From: Candidatus Rifleibacteriota bacterium
Lineage (GTDB): Bacteria > Muiribacteriota > Ozemobacteria > Ozemobacterales > Ozemobacteraceae
Direction of reading: 5' to 3'
DNA length: 64,000 nucleotides
Assembly: GCA_024710355.1 (NCBI GenBank)
Contig: JANJUX010000025.1
Location: 62,001 to 126,000 of the forward strand
Shown: positions 54,727 through 63,968 of the stretch, piece after piece
Numbering within the stretch: the first letter of the stretch is position 1
How the letters are laid out: every line of letters starts with the position of its first letter
The notes under the pieces: generated by a model
The model's input: only the letters and a program-made list of their open reading frames with translations
Database searches by the model: none
Told to the model about the DNA's origin: nothing
Position numbers and translations under genes: made by a program

Positions 54727-54735
54727 TGATATACT
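54727..54735 (+). promoter_or_regulatory. Possible extended -10 promoter for HEAT/minor pilin operon
   Basis: TG-A-TATACT at 54727-54735, with no convincing -35 element. It is ~38 bases before the ATG at 54773. Confidence 0.4.
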
Positions 54736-54772
54736 TTACAGGAATCGAGACTGAGGATTGCCGGGATTATCA

Positions 54773-57646
54773 ATGACTGACAAAGTTGCTGAAAAGTGGC
54801 CGCAGAAGCTTGATCTGAACGACTGGATCGAGCTTGCTCTTTCTTCTGAAGAAGAAATTGCACGCCAGATTGCTCTCGAAGAGCTGGTAGCAACGGGTGT
54901 ACCGGCCGGGTTGCATGCCAGAGTCAAAGAAATTTCTTCCCGCGACGGGTCGAGTGTCTGCCGCCAGCTCGCCGCCTGGGTTCTGAATCTTGAAAAGGCG
55001 AGAAGCGAGCTGAAGGGGCAGTTAAAGGGGCTCGAAGTTACGCCGCGCACGATTGCCGACTTTCTTGCGGGCGCCGAACCTGCTAAAGCTTCGGTTGTAA
55101 CCCAGATGCTGCGTCGACCACCATCCGAGGAGATTCTCAAAGAGTGGCGTGATTGCATTGCCGTCGAAAAAAATCCGAGAATGATCGAAGCCGGTTTGAC
55201 AATTCTTGGTCGGTTCGGCAGTGAATCCGATTGTGAAATGATACCGATGCTGCTGCCGGGGGGCGACCCTGAAGTAGTCTGCGCCGCCCTGTCCATGCTG
55301 CAGCAGCGCGACGTCTCTGCCTTCAAAAAACAGGTGAGGTTCGGCCTGACCTCCAAATCTTTCAGAGTACAGCTGCATTCGGTTCAACTGCTGCGTCAGG
55401 TCGACTGTGACGAAGCGATAAAATATATTCAGGTTTTTCTGCTGCATAAAAATGCCCTGATACGGCAAAAGGCTTTGCGCGAACTGATGCTGATCGACTT
55501 TGCCAAAGTCGAGAACCTTTTTCTGCAGTTTCTCGGTCGCGAAATCCAGCCTCTGCTGATGGTTAAAGCCGGTTTTGTCGCGGCATTCAACCCGGCAGTC
55601 GAGTTCCCGCTGAAAATTTATGACATCATGATGCTGGCATCCGGCATTAAAAAACACATTCTGCAGCTGGTTCTGATGCAGAGTATCGAAGCGATACAGG
55701 CTGCCGGTATTCTCAAAAAGACCGTTGAAGAATATATTCTTGAATTGAAGCAGCGTATTGCCTTCAGACGGTCTGAACAGATCATCCGCTGTGCTGTTGC
55801 CGACCTGACCAACCGTGATGCTAAACTGCGGGCTTCGGCGATCGAACGCTTAAGCCCCTATGCTGACCATGAATCGATCAAGACGATTCTTAAGAAACAT
55901 TTTGTCAGCGAGACTTCTGATGAGGTCAAGGCTTTAATCGAGCCGTTGCTCGCCGAAGAGAAAGTAAAACCCGTTCCGGTCAGATCTGCTGCCGGTTTTC
56001 CTTCTGCTGAAGAATTTTTCAGACTTTCGATGAAGGATCAGCGCGGCGTTTTGTTGGCCATCAGCTCCTCGGAAGCTTACCTGGCTGCCAGGCAGACCCT
56101 TTTTTCTCTTCTCAGGGCCGAAATCAAAAAAAATATCGTTCTCGACATTCTTAAGACTATTGCCAGATTGGGTAGCCGAATCGATTCGCCGCCCATTGCG
56201 TCACTGCTGAACGATAAAGACCCTTCGCTCGTGGCGCAGACAGTCAAAACCCTTGGCAACATCGATATGGATGCGATTCTGCCGTCTTTAAATCAGTTTC
56301 TAGCCGCCGAAGATCCGCGCATCAAGTCGGCAGCCATGGAAGTTTTTCTGAAAGCCGACAAGGAAGCGGCGGTGCAGTATCTGCAGTCGATGCTGCGGTC
56401 AGGGGTTATTGCCACCAGACGCATTGGCCTCTCGCTGCTGCCGCTTCTTGATTACCCGTCTGCCGAGCCGATGCTCTGGCGCATGCTGACTCATGAGGCC
56501 AATCTCGAACTGCAGGTTCAGGCCGGTTATATGGTTGCGGCCAACCCGACCCGCGAAGGCATGTTCCGACTGTTTGCCTTTACGCACAACAAAAATGGTG
56601 AGCTCAAGCATGGCTTTGAGGAAATCTGGCGCGCATCCCTGATTTCGGCCGAAAATGTTTTTCAACGAAAATCTGAAGAGATCGAGCAGGAATGCTGGGA
56701 GGCCTTCAAGGTTGAACAGGAAGAAAAATCTCCGGACCGCGCCGATTATGCTTTCAATTCGGTGCTGGGCGACAGCGATCTCGAAATAAACGAGGTCGCG
56801 CCTGAAGATACTCCGGTTGAGAAGCTGTTTTTGCATCTTTTTGAGTTTAAATGGATCTATCTGGCCGGCGCTGTTCTGCTTACCCCGATACTCTGGTATT
56901 TGTGGGGTTCAGAGCCGGCGTCGACCCTGCAACGAAGCAATAAAACCGAAACCACGAGTAAGGTGAGCTTCATCAGCAGCGAAATACCAAGTTCTGATAA
57001 AAAGACTCAGGTTGGCAGTGATGACTGGCAGGGGACCCTGAAAACCGGCGCCCGCGAGCTGCTTTCGGGCAAAGCCTATGCGGCGGCAATTTCTACCGGT
57101 GCCTCGGAGAGAAGCAGCTTCGCTGAAAATTATGAAAAGGATTTTCGGCAGTATATGACCGAACTGGCTAACAACCCGAATGCCTCAGAAGAAGAACGCA
57201 TGGTTGCGTCTGCCAATCTGAATTCAAACTTTCACAGCGCTACGCGGGCCTGGGATGCCGGTAATATTTCAGAGGCAGAAGCTTATTACGAACAGGCCGC
57301 CAATGATCAGAACCTCAACTCGTTCGGTAAAATGACGGCGTTGCAGCGTCTCGTCGAAATTTCTGAGAAGAAACAGGATCGCCTTGCCTGGGTCAAGTGG
57401 CAGGATCGTCTGTTAAAAGAAATGAAAAATATGCCCGGCAACGAAAATATCGCTGCCTTTGCCGATTTCGGCAAAACCTTCGGCAAAATGCTCGAACTCA
57501 GCCAGTCGTTATCTGCCGGCACCAGCCCTGACGCAGTCATGGAAAAGCTTCGTGCTGACGGTGAGAGCGAAGAATCGGCACGATCCAGTATTGAAGCTCT
57601 GAAACATATGGATGAGAATTTTCGTAAGTATTTTGAATCGCAGTGA
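54773..57646 (+). CDS. HEAT-repeat protein with late membrane helix (minor pilin locus)
   Basis: 957 aa from the ATG at 54773 (a TTG at 54758 is possible). Residues ~15-670 are cytoplasmic HEAT-type repeats (LRASAIERLSPYAD, IKSAAMEVFLKAD). One membrane helix follows at ~688-712 (KWIYLAGAVLLTPILWYLW), then a polar, helical C-terminal part of ~240 residues on the other side with a TPR-like segment (ATRAWDAGNISEAEAYYEQA). So a large cytoplasmic solenoid is tied to the inner membrane next to the prepilin genes encoded downstream. Fourth HEAT protein of the window beside pilus genes. Function unknown. Confidence 0.8.
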   Translation: MTDKVAEKWPQKLDLNDWIELALSSEEEIARQIALEELVATGVPAGLHARVKEISSRDGSSVCRQLAAWVLNLEKARSELKGQLKGLEVTPRTIADFLAGAEPAKASVVTQMLRRPPSEEILKEWRDCIAVEKNPRMIEAGLTILGRFGSESDCEMIPMLLPGGDPEVVCAALSMLQQRDVSAFKKQVRFGLTSKSFRVQLHSVQLLRQVDCDEAIKYIQVFLLHKNALIRQKALRELMLIDFAKVENLFLQFLGREIQPLLMVKAGFVAAFNPAVEFPLKIYDIMMLASGIKKHILQLVLMQSIEAIQAAGILKKTVEEYILELKQRIAFRRSEQIIRCAVADLTNRDAKLRASAIERLSPYADHESIKTILKKHFVSETSDEVKALIEPLLAEEKVKPVPVRSAAGFPSAEEFFRLSMKDQRGVLLAISSSEAYLAARQTLFSLLRAEIKKNIVLDILKTIARLGSRIDSPPIASLLNDKDPSLVAQTVKTLGNIDMDAILPSLNQFLAAEDPRIKSAAMEVFLKADKEAAVQYLQSMLRSGVIATRRIGLSLLPLLDYPSAEPMLWRMLTHEANLELQVQAGYMVAANPTREGMFRLFAFTHNKNGELKHGFEEIWRASLISAENVFQRKSEEIEQECWEAFKVEQEEKSPDRADYAFNSVLGDSDLEINEVAPEDTPVEKLFLHLFEFKWIYLAGAVLLTPILWYLWGSEPASTLQRSNKTETTSKVSFISSEIPSSDKKTQVGSDDWQGTLKTGARELLSGKAYAAAISTGASERSSFAENYEKDFRQYMTELANNPNASEEERMVASANLNSNFHSATRAWDAGNISEAEAYYEQAANDQNLNSFGKMTALQRLVEISEKKQDRLAWVKWQDRLLKEMKNMPGNENIAAFADFGKTFGKMLELSQSLSAGTSPDAVMEKLRADGESEESARSSIEALKHMDENFRKYFESQ

Positions 57647-57702
57647 CGGTTGCCTGAAACTGAAGCAGGCGAGCATGAACCGGCAGAAACGGAGAATCTG
57701 AT

Positions 57703-60252
57703 TTGTTTTTTAATAAACTGAAAAAACGCGGATCGGCATACCTGATGGCACTGGGCGTCCTGGGTGTTCTGGTGCTGGTTGGTATCACCATTTCGCGCAT
57801 GACCGTTTCGGGGCGCTGGAACACCGTTTTTTCGAGTCACGAAAAGCGTGCCGAAGAATGTGCTGAATCTGCTGCCAACATGACTTTTAAAATTGTCAAA
57901 GACAGCATGAACGATTATAACGCCTTCTGGAAACTTTTTTCGAAGCCAGAAGAGCTGTTGAAAAGCTGGTTTATGTATTTTCGCCTGCCGGCGCCAATTG
58001 CCGGCGCCTACGTCGACCCTGTCAGCTTCAAGGGCGCCAAAGAAAACGGTATTGATGTTCAGCTCGACCTGTTCAACAACAAGATCTTCAAGCCTCTCTA
58101 CGAGCAGGGTATAGTTTATATCTACGACACGATTTCGCCAGACCCGAAGGCACCGCTTGCGCCTCTGAAGGGCATGTTTGACGCTCTTGGCGGTCGGGTG
58201 CGCGTTACCTGTACTGCCCGAATCAAAAAAGCTTTCGGCATTCTCGCCGATAACCCTGATTACGTTGTCGGCGGTGTCGAAGTGCCTCTGCGCAAGGTAA
58301 CCGGTTTTCTCGGTTCTATTTACGACAAGTTGAAGATCGGAGCCGCTGATGTCGTTTCGGGTATCGGCAAAGATCCGACCGGTGATTCTGACGGCGGGCC
58401 GCCGCAGATGCCAAATATCGATTTGATCAAGTTTTTGCCCAACAAGCCATTGTTGAAGGCCCCGAATGTCCAAAACTGGACAATCATGGTGCAGGGGGCG
58501 CCGGTGCCGATCGGTTATCTGTTACAGCCTCTTCTCGACAAGGTTTTTGCCAAAATCCAGGAAAAGATTCAGCTTACGCCTCAGGCTCTTGCTAAAAAGG
58601 TTTTTGGTGGCGCTTTTCAGTTCAACATCGACTTCGACAAGATCAACAAACGCATCGAAGACGCGATTCAGAACTGCCTGCCGCCATTTCTGCGTGCTTT
58701 TGCCGGCAATGTCTCATGGGATGTAACAGTAGAAAAGCAGGGCTTTTTCGAGGTTATCGCCGAGGTCGAATATTCGCCGAGCTATCCTTCAGGCACCACG
58801 ATCAAAAAGAAACTGGTGGTGCATCGTGAATTCAGGGTTGCCGATGTGCAGCCAATTGCCTCCGACTATACATTTTTTGTGGCCAATTCAAAGCTGCTGT
58901 ATGAAAAGGCCCTGGAAAATACCGATAAATGGCAGGGTGACGACCAGATCAAATGGAACGAGGGAACCGGTGACATCGTCATTCACAACATGCCCTCGCT
59001 TCAGGCCATCTGGGACTCAATTCAGAACATTTTCAAATTCGATATCAAGGATCTGTTCCGTAAAGTTCAGTTGCCTGGTCTGGTGCGTGTCAACGGCACC
59101 AAGGAAATGCTGGTGAAAATCACCATGTTTCCCGAACTTTCGCTGGACCCTGCGAACCTCAAGAAAATGGAAATCGTTGCTCTGTTGCTACCGCACAAGG
59201 ATGATACGAAAGCCGCCTGCAGTGGCGATCATCCTTCTGGTTCGAGCGCCCAGGAGCACAACGTGATTCCCGGCATAAAAAGTGTTTATTACAACTTCTG
59301 GGATAAAGGCGAACCTTTTGACTGGGGCTATTTCGGTGGTGGTGAGCCCGGCAGTATGGGCGGTTACTGGCTGCCGATTCCGCCAAGATTTGCCAGGACC
59401 ATGTTTTTTGGTAACTTTCACCTCGAATTTCCTTTTTCGTTGCGAGTCGAGGGTTATCTTAAAAAAGTTTATACCCACATTCGACTGCTGCTGGTAAAGA
59501 TTTTGATTCCGCCGATTCCGATCATCGGCTTTCTTGGCCTCGAAATCCCGATACCATGGTTCTGGGCAAAAGCCGAAAAAGAGCCCTACGGCTTCTGCGG
59601 TTTTCCGCCATACAAGAACGATGACGAGGGCAAATCGGCCTGGAACCCAAACGATCCGGGCAACCTGCCGGCGAACATCTATTCCCCGACCCAGTATCTG
59701 AAAAAAGCCAGCTATTTTTATCCGTCTTCGCTTGAATTCAACCGTGATCTCGACAACCGCTGCATTGAATATAACGGCAAAAAGACCTTTATCTGCGACG
59801 GCATAACCTTCGTCAATGATAACCTCTGGATTGACGGTGATCTGCATGTTATGGGGCGCGGTATCATCGTTGCCGCCGCCAATATTCATCTCAAGGGCAA
59901 TGTTACCCGCGAAGATTTCGATGCAAACGGCAATGCCACATTGTTTTCGCTGGTGGCGCGCAATGGTGCGATTGTCAATCACTACGGCGATCGCAAGGTT
60001 TATGCCTGTCTGTTTGGGGACAAGGGGCTGATGAACCCGATTGGCGCTAATCTCACCGTGCATGGCAACCTGGTGGTTAACCGCTTCAACCGCAAAGAAT
60101 GCCAGGGTAATCTGCATGTCTATTACGAGTCGAATCATTGCCGCAGCTCACTGATGTCGATGATCAGACCCGTAGCCAAATGGGACCCGACGCGCTATTA
60201 TGTTACCTTCAGCGCGCAGACCGCGGCGTTTAAATTTGAAAAACCGGAATAG
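57703..60252 (+). CDS. Large PilX-like pilus-associated protein
   Basis: 849 aa from the TTG at 57703; GGAG lies eight bases upstream, supporting this unusual start. The N-terminus KKRGSAYLMALGVLGVLVLVGITISRM resembles PilX/GspK-type minor pilins (hydrophobic helix after KRG), but Glu at +5 is absent. After the helix come SHEKRAEECAESAANM, as in PilX. The ~700-residue exported body has several Pro/Lys-rich stretches and ends in a right-handed-repeat-like segment (~700-800: LWIDGDLHVMGRGIIV, NIHLKGN, LTVHGNLVVN). It precedes two prepilin genes by short gaps. May be a tip adhesin-type minor pilin; inferred. Confidence 0.75.
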   Translation: MFFNKLKKRGSAYLMALGVLGVLVLVGITISRMTVSGRWNTVFSSHEKRAEECAESAANMTFKIVKDSMNDYNAFWKLFSKPEELLKSWFMYFRLPAPIAGAYVDPVSFKGAKENGIDVQLDLFNNKIFKPLYEQGIVYIYDTISPDPKAPLAPLKGMFDALGGRVRVTCTARIKKAFGILADNPDYVVGGVEVPLRKVTGFLGSIYDKLKIGAADVVSGIGKDPTGDSDGGPPQMPNIDLIKFLPNKPLLKAPNVQNWTIMVQGAPVPIGYLLQPLLDKVFAKIQEKIQLTPQALAKKVFGGAFQFNIDFDKINKRIEDAIQNCLPPFLRAFAGNVSWDVTVEKQGFFEVIAEVEYSPSYPSGTTIKKKLVVHREFRVADVQPIASDYTFFVANSKLLYEKALENTDKWQGDDQIKWNEGTGDIVIHNMPSLQAIWDSIQNIFKFDIKDLFRKVQLPGLVRVNGTKEMLVKITMFPELSLDPANLKKMEIVALLLPHKDDTKAACSGDHPSGSSAQEHNVIPGIKSVYYNFWDKGEPFDWGYFGGGEPGSMGGYWLPIPPRFARTMFFGNFHLEFPFSLRVEGYLKKVYTHIRLLLVKILIPPIPIIGFLGLEIPIPWFWAKAEKEPYGFCGFPPYKNDDEGKSAWNPNDPGNLPANIYSPTQYLKKASYFYPSSLEFNRDLDNRCIEYNGKKTFICDGITFVNDNLWIDGDLHVMGRGIIVAAANIHLKGNVTREDFDANGNATLFSLVARNGAIVNHYGDRKVYACLFGDKGLMNPIGANLTVHGNLVVNRFNRKECQGNLHVYYESNHCRSSLMSMIRPVAKWDPTRYYVTFSAQTAAFKFEKPE

Positions 60253-60261
60253 GACCCGAAA

Positions 60262-60750
60262 ATGCTCAATCTTTCGATAGACAGAATTCATCGGTGTCGC
60301 CAGGGTCTTACCCTGGTCGAAATAACCATTGCCATTGCCATTCTTGTTCTGGCACTTGTGCCGCTGACACAGCTCTCGTCAGGTGATGCGACCACCGCAA
60401 TCGAAACCGAAAAAATTCAAATGGCCGAAAAAATCCTTGAGAGTGTGAAAAGCGAACTGATGGCGATGCCTTTCAAGAAGTTTTATGAGAGGGCCGAAGC
60501 CGAGGGGGCCGACAAGGAATTTGCCGGTCCTTTCCAACTTTCCGATGGTTTTTACCCGATCAGTTTGAACGAAGTTCTCAAGATTCAGCAGAAACACAAG
60601 GATTTTGCCGTTGTCGGCAGCTGGAGCTTTCTTGCCCGCGATGGCAAACTTGACAGAACCATGGTTCAGACCGATATTTCCTGTTCGTTCAGCCGGGCCG
60701 GTGGTCCGCAGGTTGTCCGTAACAAGTCTTTTCTGATTGTCAGGCCCTGA
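60262..60750 (+). CDS. Minor prepilin (PilV/GspI-like)
   Basis: 162 aa. Prepilin site RQG|LTLVEITIAIAILVLALV with Glu at +5 and a 14-residue leader. A short spine and a small globular end (FSRAGGPQVVRNKSFLIV) fit a minor pilin. It lies nine bases after the PilX-like gene. Confidence 0.85.
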   Translation: MLNLSIDRIHRCRQGLTLVEITIAIAILVLALVPLTQLSSGDATTAIETEKIQMAEKILESVKSELMAMPFKKFYERAEAEGADKEFAGPFQLSDGFYPISLNEVLKIQQKHKDFAVVGSWSFLARDGKLDRTMVQTDISCSFSRAGGPQVVRNKSFLIVRP

Positions 60751-60768
60751 AACCTGAAGGAGATTGCC

Positions 60769-61830
60769 ATGAAGCGACAAGGTATGACTCTGATCGAACT
60801 GCTGGTTGCTTTCTTTATCCTGACCTTGATTTCGGTGCCTATTTATTACCTGTTGAAGGATTCAGCCAATAAGCGGGCTCTGGTGCTCAGTCGCGACTAC
60901 GTCAAGCAGGAGGCCAACAAGGTGCTTAAACTGCTTGAGAATGACCTGAGTCAGGCGAGAAAAGGCACATTCAAGCAGGTCAGTGATGATGTGATTCAGA
61001 TCAAGGTCAGAAAGCCCGGCAAAAAAGAAGACGAAGACGTGCCGCTCAGTTACCTTTTTGTTAAGCCTGACCTGATCAGACGCTTTGACGGCAAGCAATG
61101 GATGGTCTGCCGTAATGTCGAGGCTTTCGACGTTTCAACCGTGCCTGATGCCGCCGGCAGACTGGTCGTAAGTCTTAAAGTTAAAGCCGGGTTCGACGGC
61201 TTGTCAGAGGCTGAAGAACCGGAATTTTCTCAGGAAAAGCTTGTGGTGATGCGTGAAGACAGCTCGGACGAGCTTGACAAATACTGGCGTGACGTCGGCG
61301 ATGTCAACAAGTTTTTTGCGACTCAGGGCAGTATCATGGCCGGTGTTAAGGCCGATGCCAAGAAGCTCGTTCAGGATTTCACCGGTGAATGGTCTGCCGC
61401 CGGTGCCGACATCACCAAAATGACAGTGGGCGAGATTCTCAAGGTGCGCGATGAATTGATGCGCGGTCTCAAAGACATTCAGTCTTCGATGGGTAAGCTC
61501 GACACCGACATTCTCGGCCTGAGTGCTGATGCAATGTTCGAGCGCAACTGGCTCGGCAAAATGTCTGACTCGAAGAAAAACCGCGCCAGAAATGTGCGCG
61601 AGGCTCTGGCAGCAATGAAAAACAAGGGTGATCTCAACTGGAACCGTGTCAAATCTCTGGGTGGCAGCGGTTTTAAGAGTGGCACCGTTAAAGAAATGTT
61701 CAATGCCAAATCTGAGCTTTTCAATTCAGGCCAGCAGATCGTCAAGCAGCTGCAGGAATTCAAGAACAACACCAACAACGTTGCCAACCTCGATCTTTCG
61801 GACATCGATTTTAAAAAGTGGGGCATGTAG
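60769..61830 (+). CDS. Minor prepilin (PilW/GspJ-like) with long C-terminal extension
   Basis: 353 aa. Short leader MKRQG, then MTLIELLVAFFILTLISV with Glu at +5. The first ~170 residues fit a GspJ/PilW pseudopilin (LLENDLSQARKG is typical). The remaining ~180 residues, rich in Lys, Asp and Asn with helical repeats (FATQGSIMAGVKADAKKLV, KMSDSKKNRARNV), form an extension I do not recognise. Last of the minor pilin group; ends four bases from the opposing pncA stop. Confidence 0.82.
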   Translation: MKRQGMTLIELLVAFFILTLISVPIYYLLKDSANKRALVLSRDYVKQEANKVLKLLENDLSQARKGTFKQVSDDVIQIKVRKPGKKEDEDVPLSYLFVKPDLIRRFDGKQWMVCRNVEAFDVSTVPDAAGRLVVSLKVKAGFDGLSEAEEPEFSQEKLVVMREDSSDELDKYWRDVGDVNKFFATQGSIMAGVKADAKKLVQDFTGEWSAAGADITKMTVGEILKVRDELMRGLKDIQSSMGKLDTDILGLSADAMFERNWLGKMSDSKKNRARNVREALAAMKNKGDLNWNRVKSLGGSGFKSGTVKEMFNAKSELFNSGQQIVKQLQEFKNNTNNVANLDLSDIDFKKWGM

Positions 61831-61833
61831 CCC

Positions 61834-62460
61834 TCAGGCCATCGACACCTGCAGTTCACGGCTTGAAATGATGCTGACACCGGCATTGTGCATTTCCTGG
61901 ATGGCGCGGGCGCTGTCGCCGGCCTGAAGATCGACGCCACGGCAGGCATCTTCGATCAGCCAGGTTTTAAAACCAAGCGCGACGGCGTCCAGAGCCGTGT
62001 ATTTCACGCAGTAATCGGTGGCCAGACCGCAGATATAAAGCTGGTTGATATTCTTTTTCTTTAGCCATTCGGCAAGGCCGGTCGGGTGGCGACGATTATT
62101 GTCGAAAAAGCCGCTGTAAGAATCAACTTCCGGGTTAATGCCCTTTTTAAATATCATGTGCAGCTGATCGCACTTCAGGTCAGGGTGAAAATCAGCTCCG
62201 TGTTTGCCCTGAACGCAGTGTGCCGGCCACATGACCTGTTGACACCCGTTCAGGTTTATCACATCTCCGACCAGTCGGCCGGGGTTATTCATGGCAAAGC
62301 TCTGATGATTCTGCGGGTGCCAGTCCTGGGTTGCAGCAACCACCGGAAACTTTGATGCGAGCCAGTTTGCCAACGGTATGATGCTGTCGCCATCTACTAC
62401 GGGCAGGGCGCCGCCGGGCATAAAATCATTCTGCAGGTCTACAAGTAACAGTGCTTTCAT
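61834..62460 (-). CDS. pncA: Nicotinamidase
   Basis: 208 aa. Converts nicotinamide to nicotinate. Catalytic Asp in LLVDLQNDFMPGGAL, Lys in IFKKGINP, Cys in GLATDYCVKYTALDA; metal-site residues lie in TQDWHPQNHQSF. Length matches E. coli PncA. It follows pncB, its next-step enzyme in NAD salvage, by 23 bases. Confidence 0.95.
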   Translation of the reverse strand: MKALLLVDLQNDFMPGGALPVVDGDSIIPLANWLASKFPVVAATQDWHPQNHQSFAMNNPGRLVGDVINLNGCQQVMWPAHCVQGKHGADFHPDLKCDQLHMIFKKGINPEVDSYSGFFDNNRRHPTGLAEWLKKKNINQLYICGLATDYCVKYTALDAVALGFKTWLIEDACRGVDLQAGDSARAIQEMHNAGVSIISSRELQVSMA

Positions 62461-62483
62461 GTATCTCTCCCTCTCTGGCTTTG

Positions 62484-63968
62484 TCAGGGCTTCTGCCAGT
62501 CGTGAATTTTTCGATTCTCAAGTATCATACGGTTTTTCAGTGCAAAAAGTTTCTCTTCGAGGCCGACCGGGTAAACGTGCGGGTTGACGAATCGCCTGAT
62601 TCCTTCATGAAATAAGGTCTGTTCACTGGCGGCGCGCTCGCGGATCTTATGGATGCTGATTTTTTCAGCTACGATTTTGCCGCTTCTCGCTGTCGGCTGC
62701 AGCAATTCAACAGTTTCGCATTTTCCCGGCATCGTTTTTCTGCGGGTATGGTCTTCGGGGTCAATGATGAAATCATGCTCCGGCATGCCCGAAAGCAGGT
62801 CAAAAATCATGTCGCCTTTGGCCTCACCGGCATAAATGTAGCGCCTGATCTGCAGCTCGCCGGGCGTGGTTATTTTTATCTTCTGCTCGGAAAGCTTGAT
62901 GCGATGCTGCCAGGGCTTTTCCGGGTCGCGCAGCGCAACCAGTTTATAAACACCGCCCAGGGCACCCTGGTCATGGCCGGTTGCCAGCCTGGTGCCGACG
63001 CCCCAGAGATTGATTCTGGCGCCCTGCTGCTTCAGACTGGTTATAATGTGTTCGTCGAGGTCATTGCTGGCGCAGATAATTGCTTTTGCAAAGCCTGCCG
63101 CGTCGAGAATTTTTCGCGCTTCGATGCTGAGATAGGCAAGATCGCCAGAATCGAGGCGGATGCCGGTCAGTTCAAACCCCTTGTCGCGCAGTTCTTTGCC
63201 GATTTTAACCGCGTTTTTAACGCCTTCGAGGGTATCGTAGGTGTCGACGAGAAACAGACTGTTATTGGGCATTGCCAGAGAATATTCGCGAAATGCTTCT
63301 TCTTCGCTGTTGAACGACATGACCCAGCTGTGGGCATGGGTGCCCTTTACTGGTATGTCATACAGGCTGCCGGCAAGGACATTTGAAGTGCTCGAGCAAC
63401 CGCCGATGTATGCGGCCCGGCTGGCTGAAATGGCTCCGTTGACGCCCTGAGCGCGGCGCAGGCCAAATTCCATTACCGGGTCTCCCTGAGCGGCTTTGCA
63501 GATGCGGGCGGCCTTAGTAGCGATCAGGCTCTGAAAATTAATGATATTCAGAAGCGGTGTCTCGAGCAGCTGACACTGGATAAGCGGGCCTCTGATCCGC
63601 AACATTGGCTCATTTGGAAAAATTACCGAGCCTTCTGGTACCGCATCGACATCGCATGTAAATCTCAGGTCAGCGAGGTATTGCAGAAAGCCTTTTTCAA
63701 AAATGGGCTTGCCGTTATTGCCGCAGATGCTGCCAAGATAATCGATGTCAGAAGGGCTGAAACCGAATTTTTCAAACAGCTCGATTGCAGACGCCAGTCC
63801 GCAGGCAAGCGTGAATCCGCCATCGAATGGGTTTTTGCGAAAAAAGAGGTTGAAAATGCCTTCTTTTTCGAGGTTGCCGGTTTTCCAGTAACCGTATGCC
63901 ATGGTCAGCTGGTAAAGGTCGGTCAATAGGGCAAGCGAAGGCTCCGGATTGATTCCGGTTCTGTTCAT
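62484..63968 (-). CDS. pncB: Nicotinate phosphoribosyltransferase
   Basis: 494 aa. Makes nicotinate mononucleotide from nicotinate and PRPP (with ATP). Visible family marks: LTDLYQLTMAYGYW near the N-terminus, EFGLRRAQGVNG, YIGGCSSTSNVLAG, GIRLDSGDLAYLS and GVGTRLATG. The long form typical of many non-proteobacteria. AGGAGG lies just before the ATG; the promoter would be at or beyond the window edge. Confidence 0.95.
   Translation of the reverse strand: MNRTGINPEPSLALLTDLYQLTMAYGYWKTGNLEKEGIFNLFFRKNPFDGGFTLACGLASAIELFEKFGFSPSDIDYLGSICGNNGKPIFEKGFLQYLADLRFTCDVDAVPEGSVIFPNEPMLRIRGPLIQCQLLETPLLNIINFQSLIATKAARICKAAQGDPVMEFGLRRAQGVNGAISASRAAYIGGCSSTSNVLAGSLYDIPVKGTHAHSWVMSFNSEEEAFREYSLAMPNNSLFLVDTYDTLEGVKNAVKIGKELRDKGFELTGIRLDSGDLAYLSIEARKILDAAGFAKAIICASNDLDEHIITSLKQQGARINLWGVGTRLATGHDQGALGGVYKLVALRDPEKPWQHRIKLSEQKIKITTPGELQIRRYIYAGEAKGDMIFDLLSGMPEHDFIIDPEDHTRRKTMPGKCETVELLQPTARSGKIVAEKISIHKIRERAASEQTLFHEGIRRFVNPHVYPVGLEEKLFALKNRMILENRKIHDWQKP

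Noticed and set aside
57307..58473. 388-codon minus-strand frame
   Set aside because: Antisense to the HEAT and PilX-like genes; no domain, no ribosome site considered convincing.
59188..60138. 316-codon minus-strand frame
   Set aside because: Antisense to the PilX-like gene; no domain seen.
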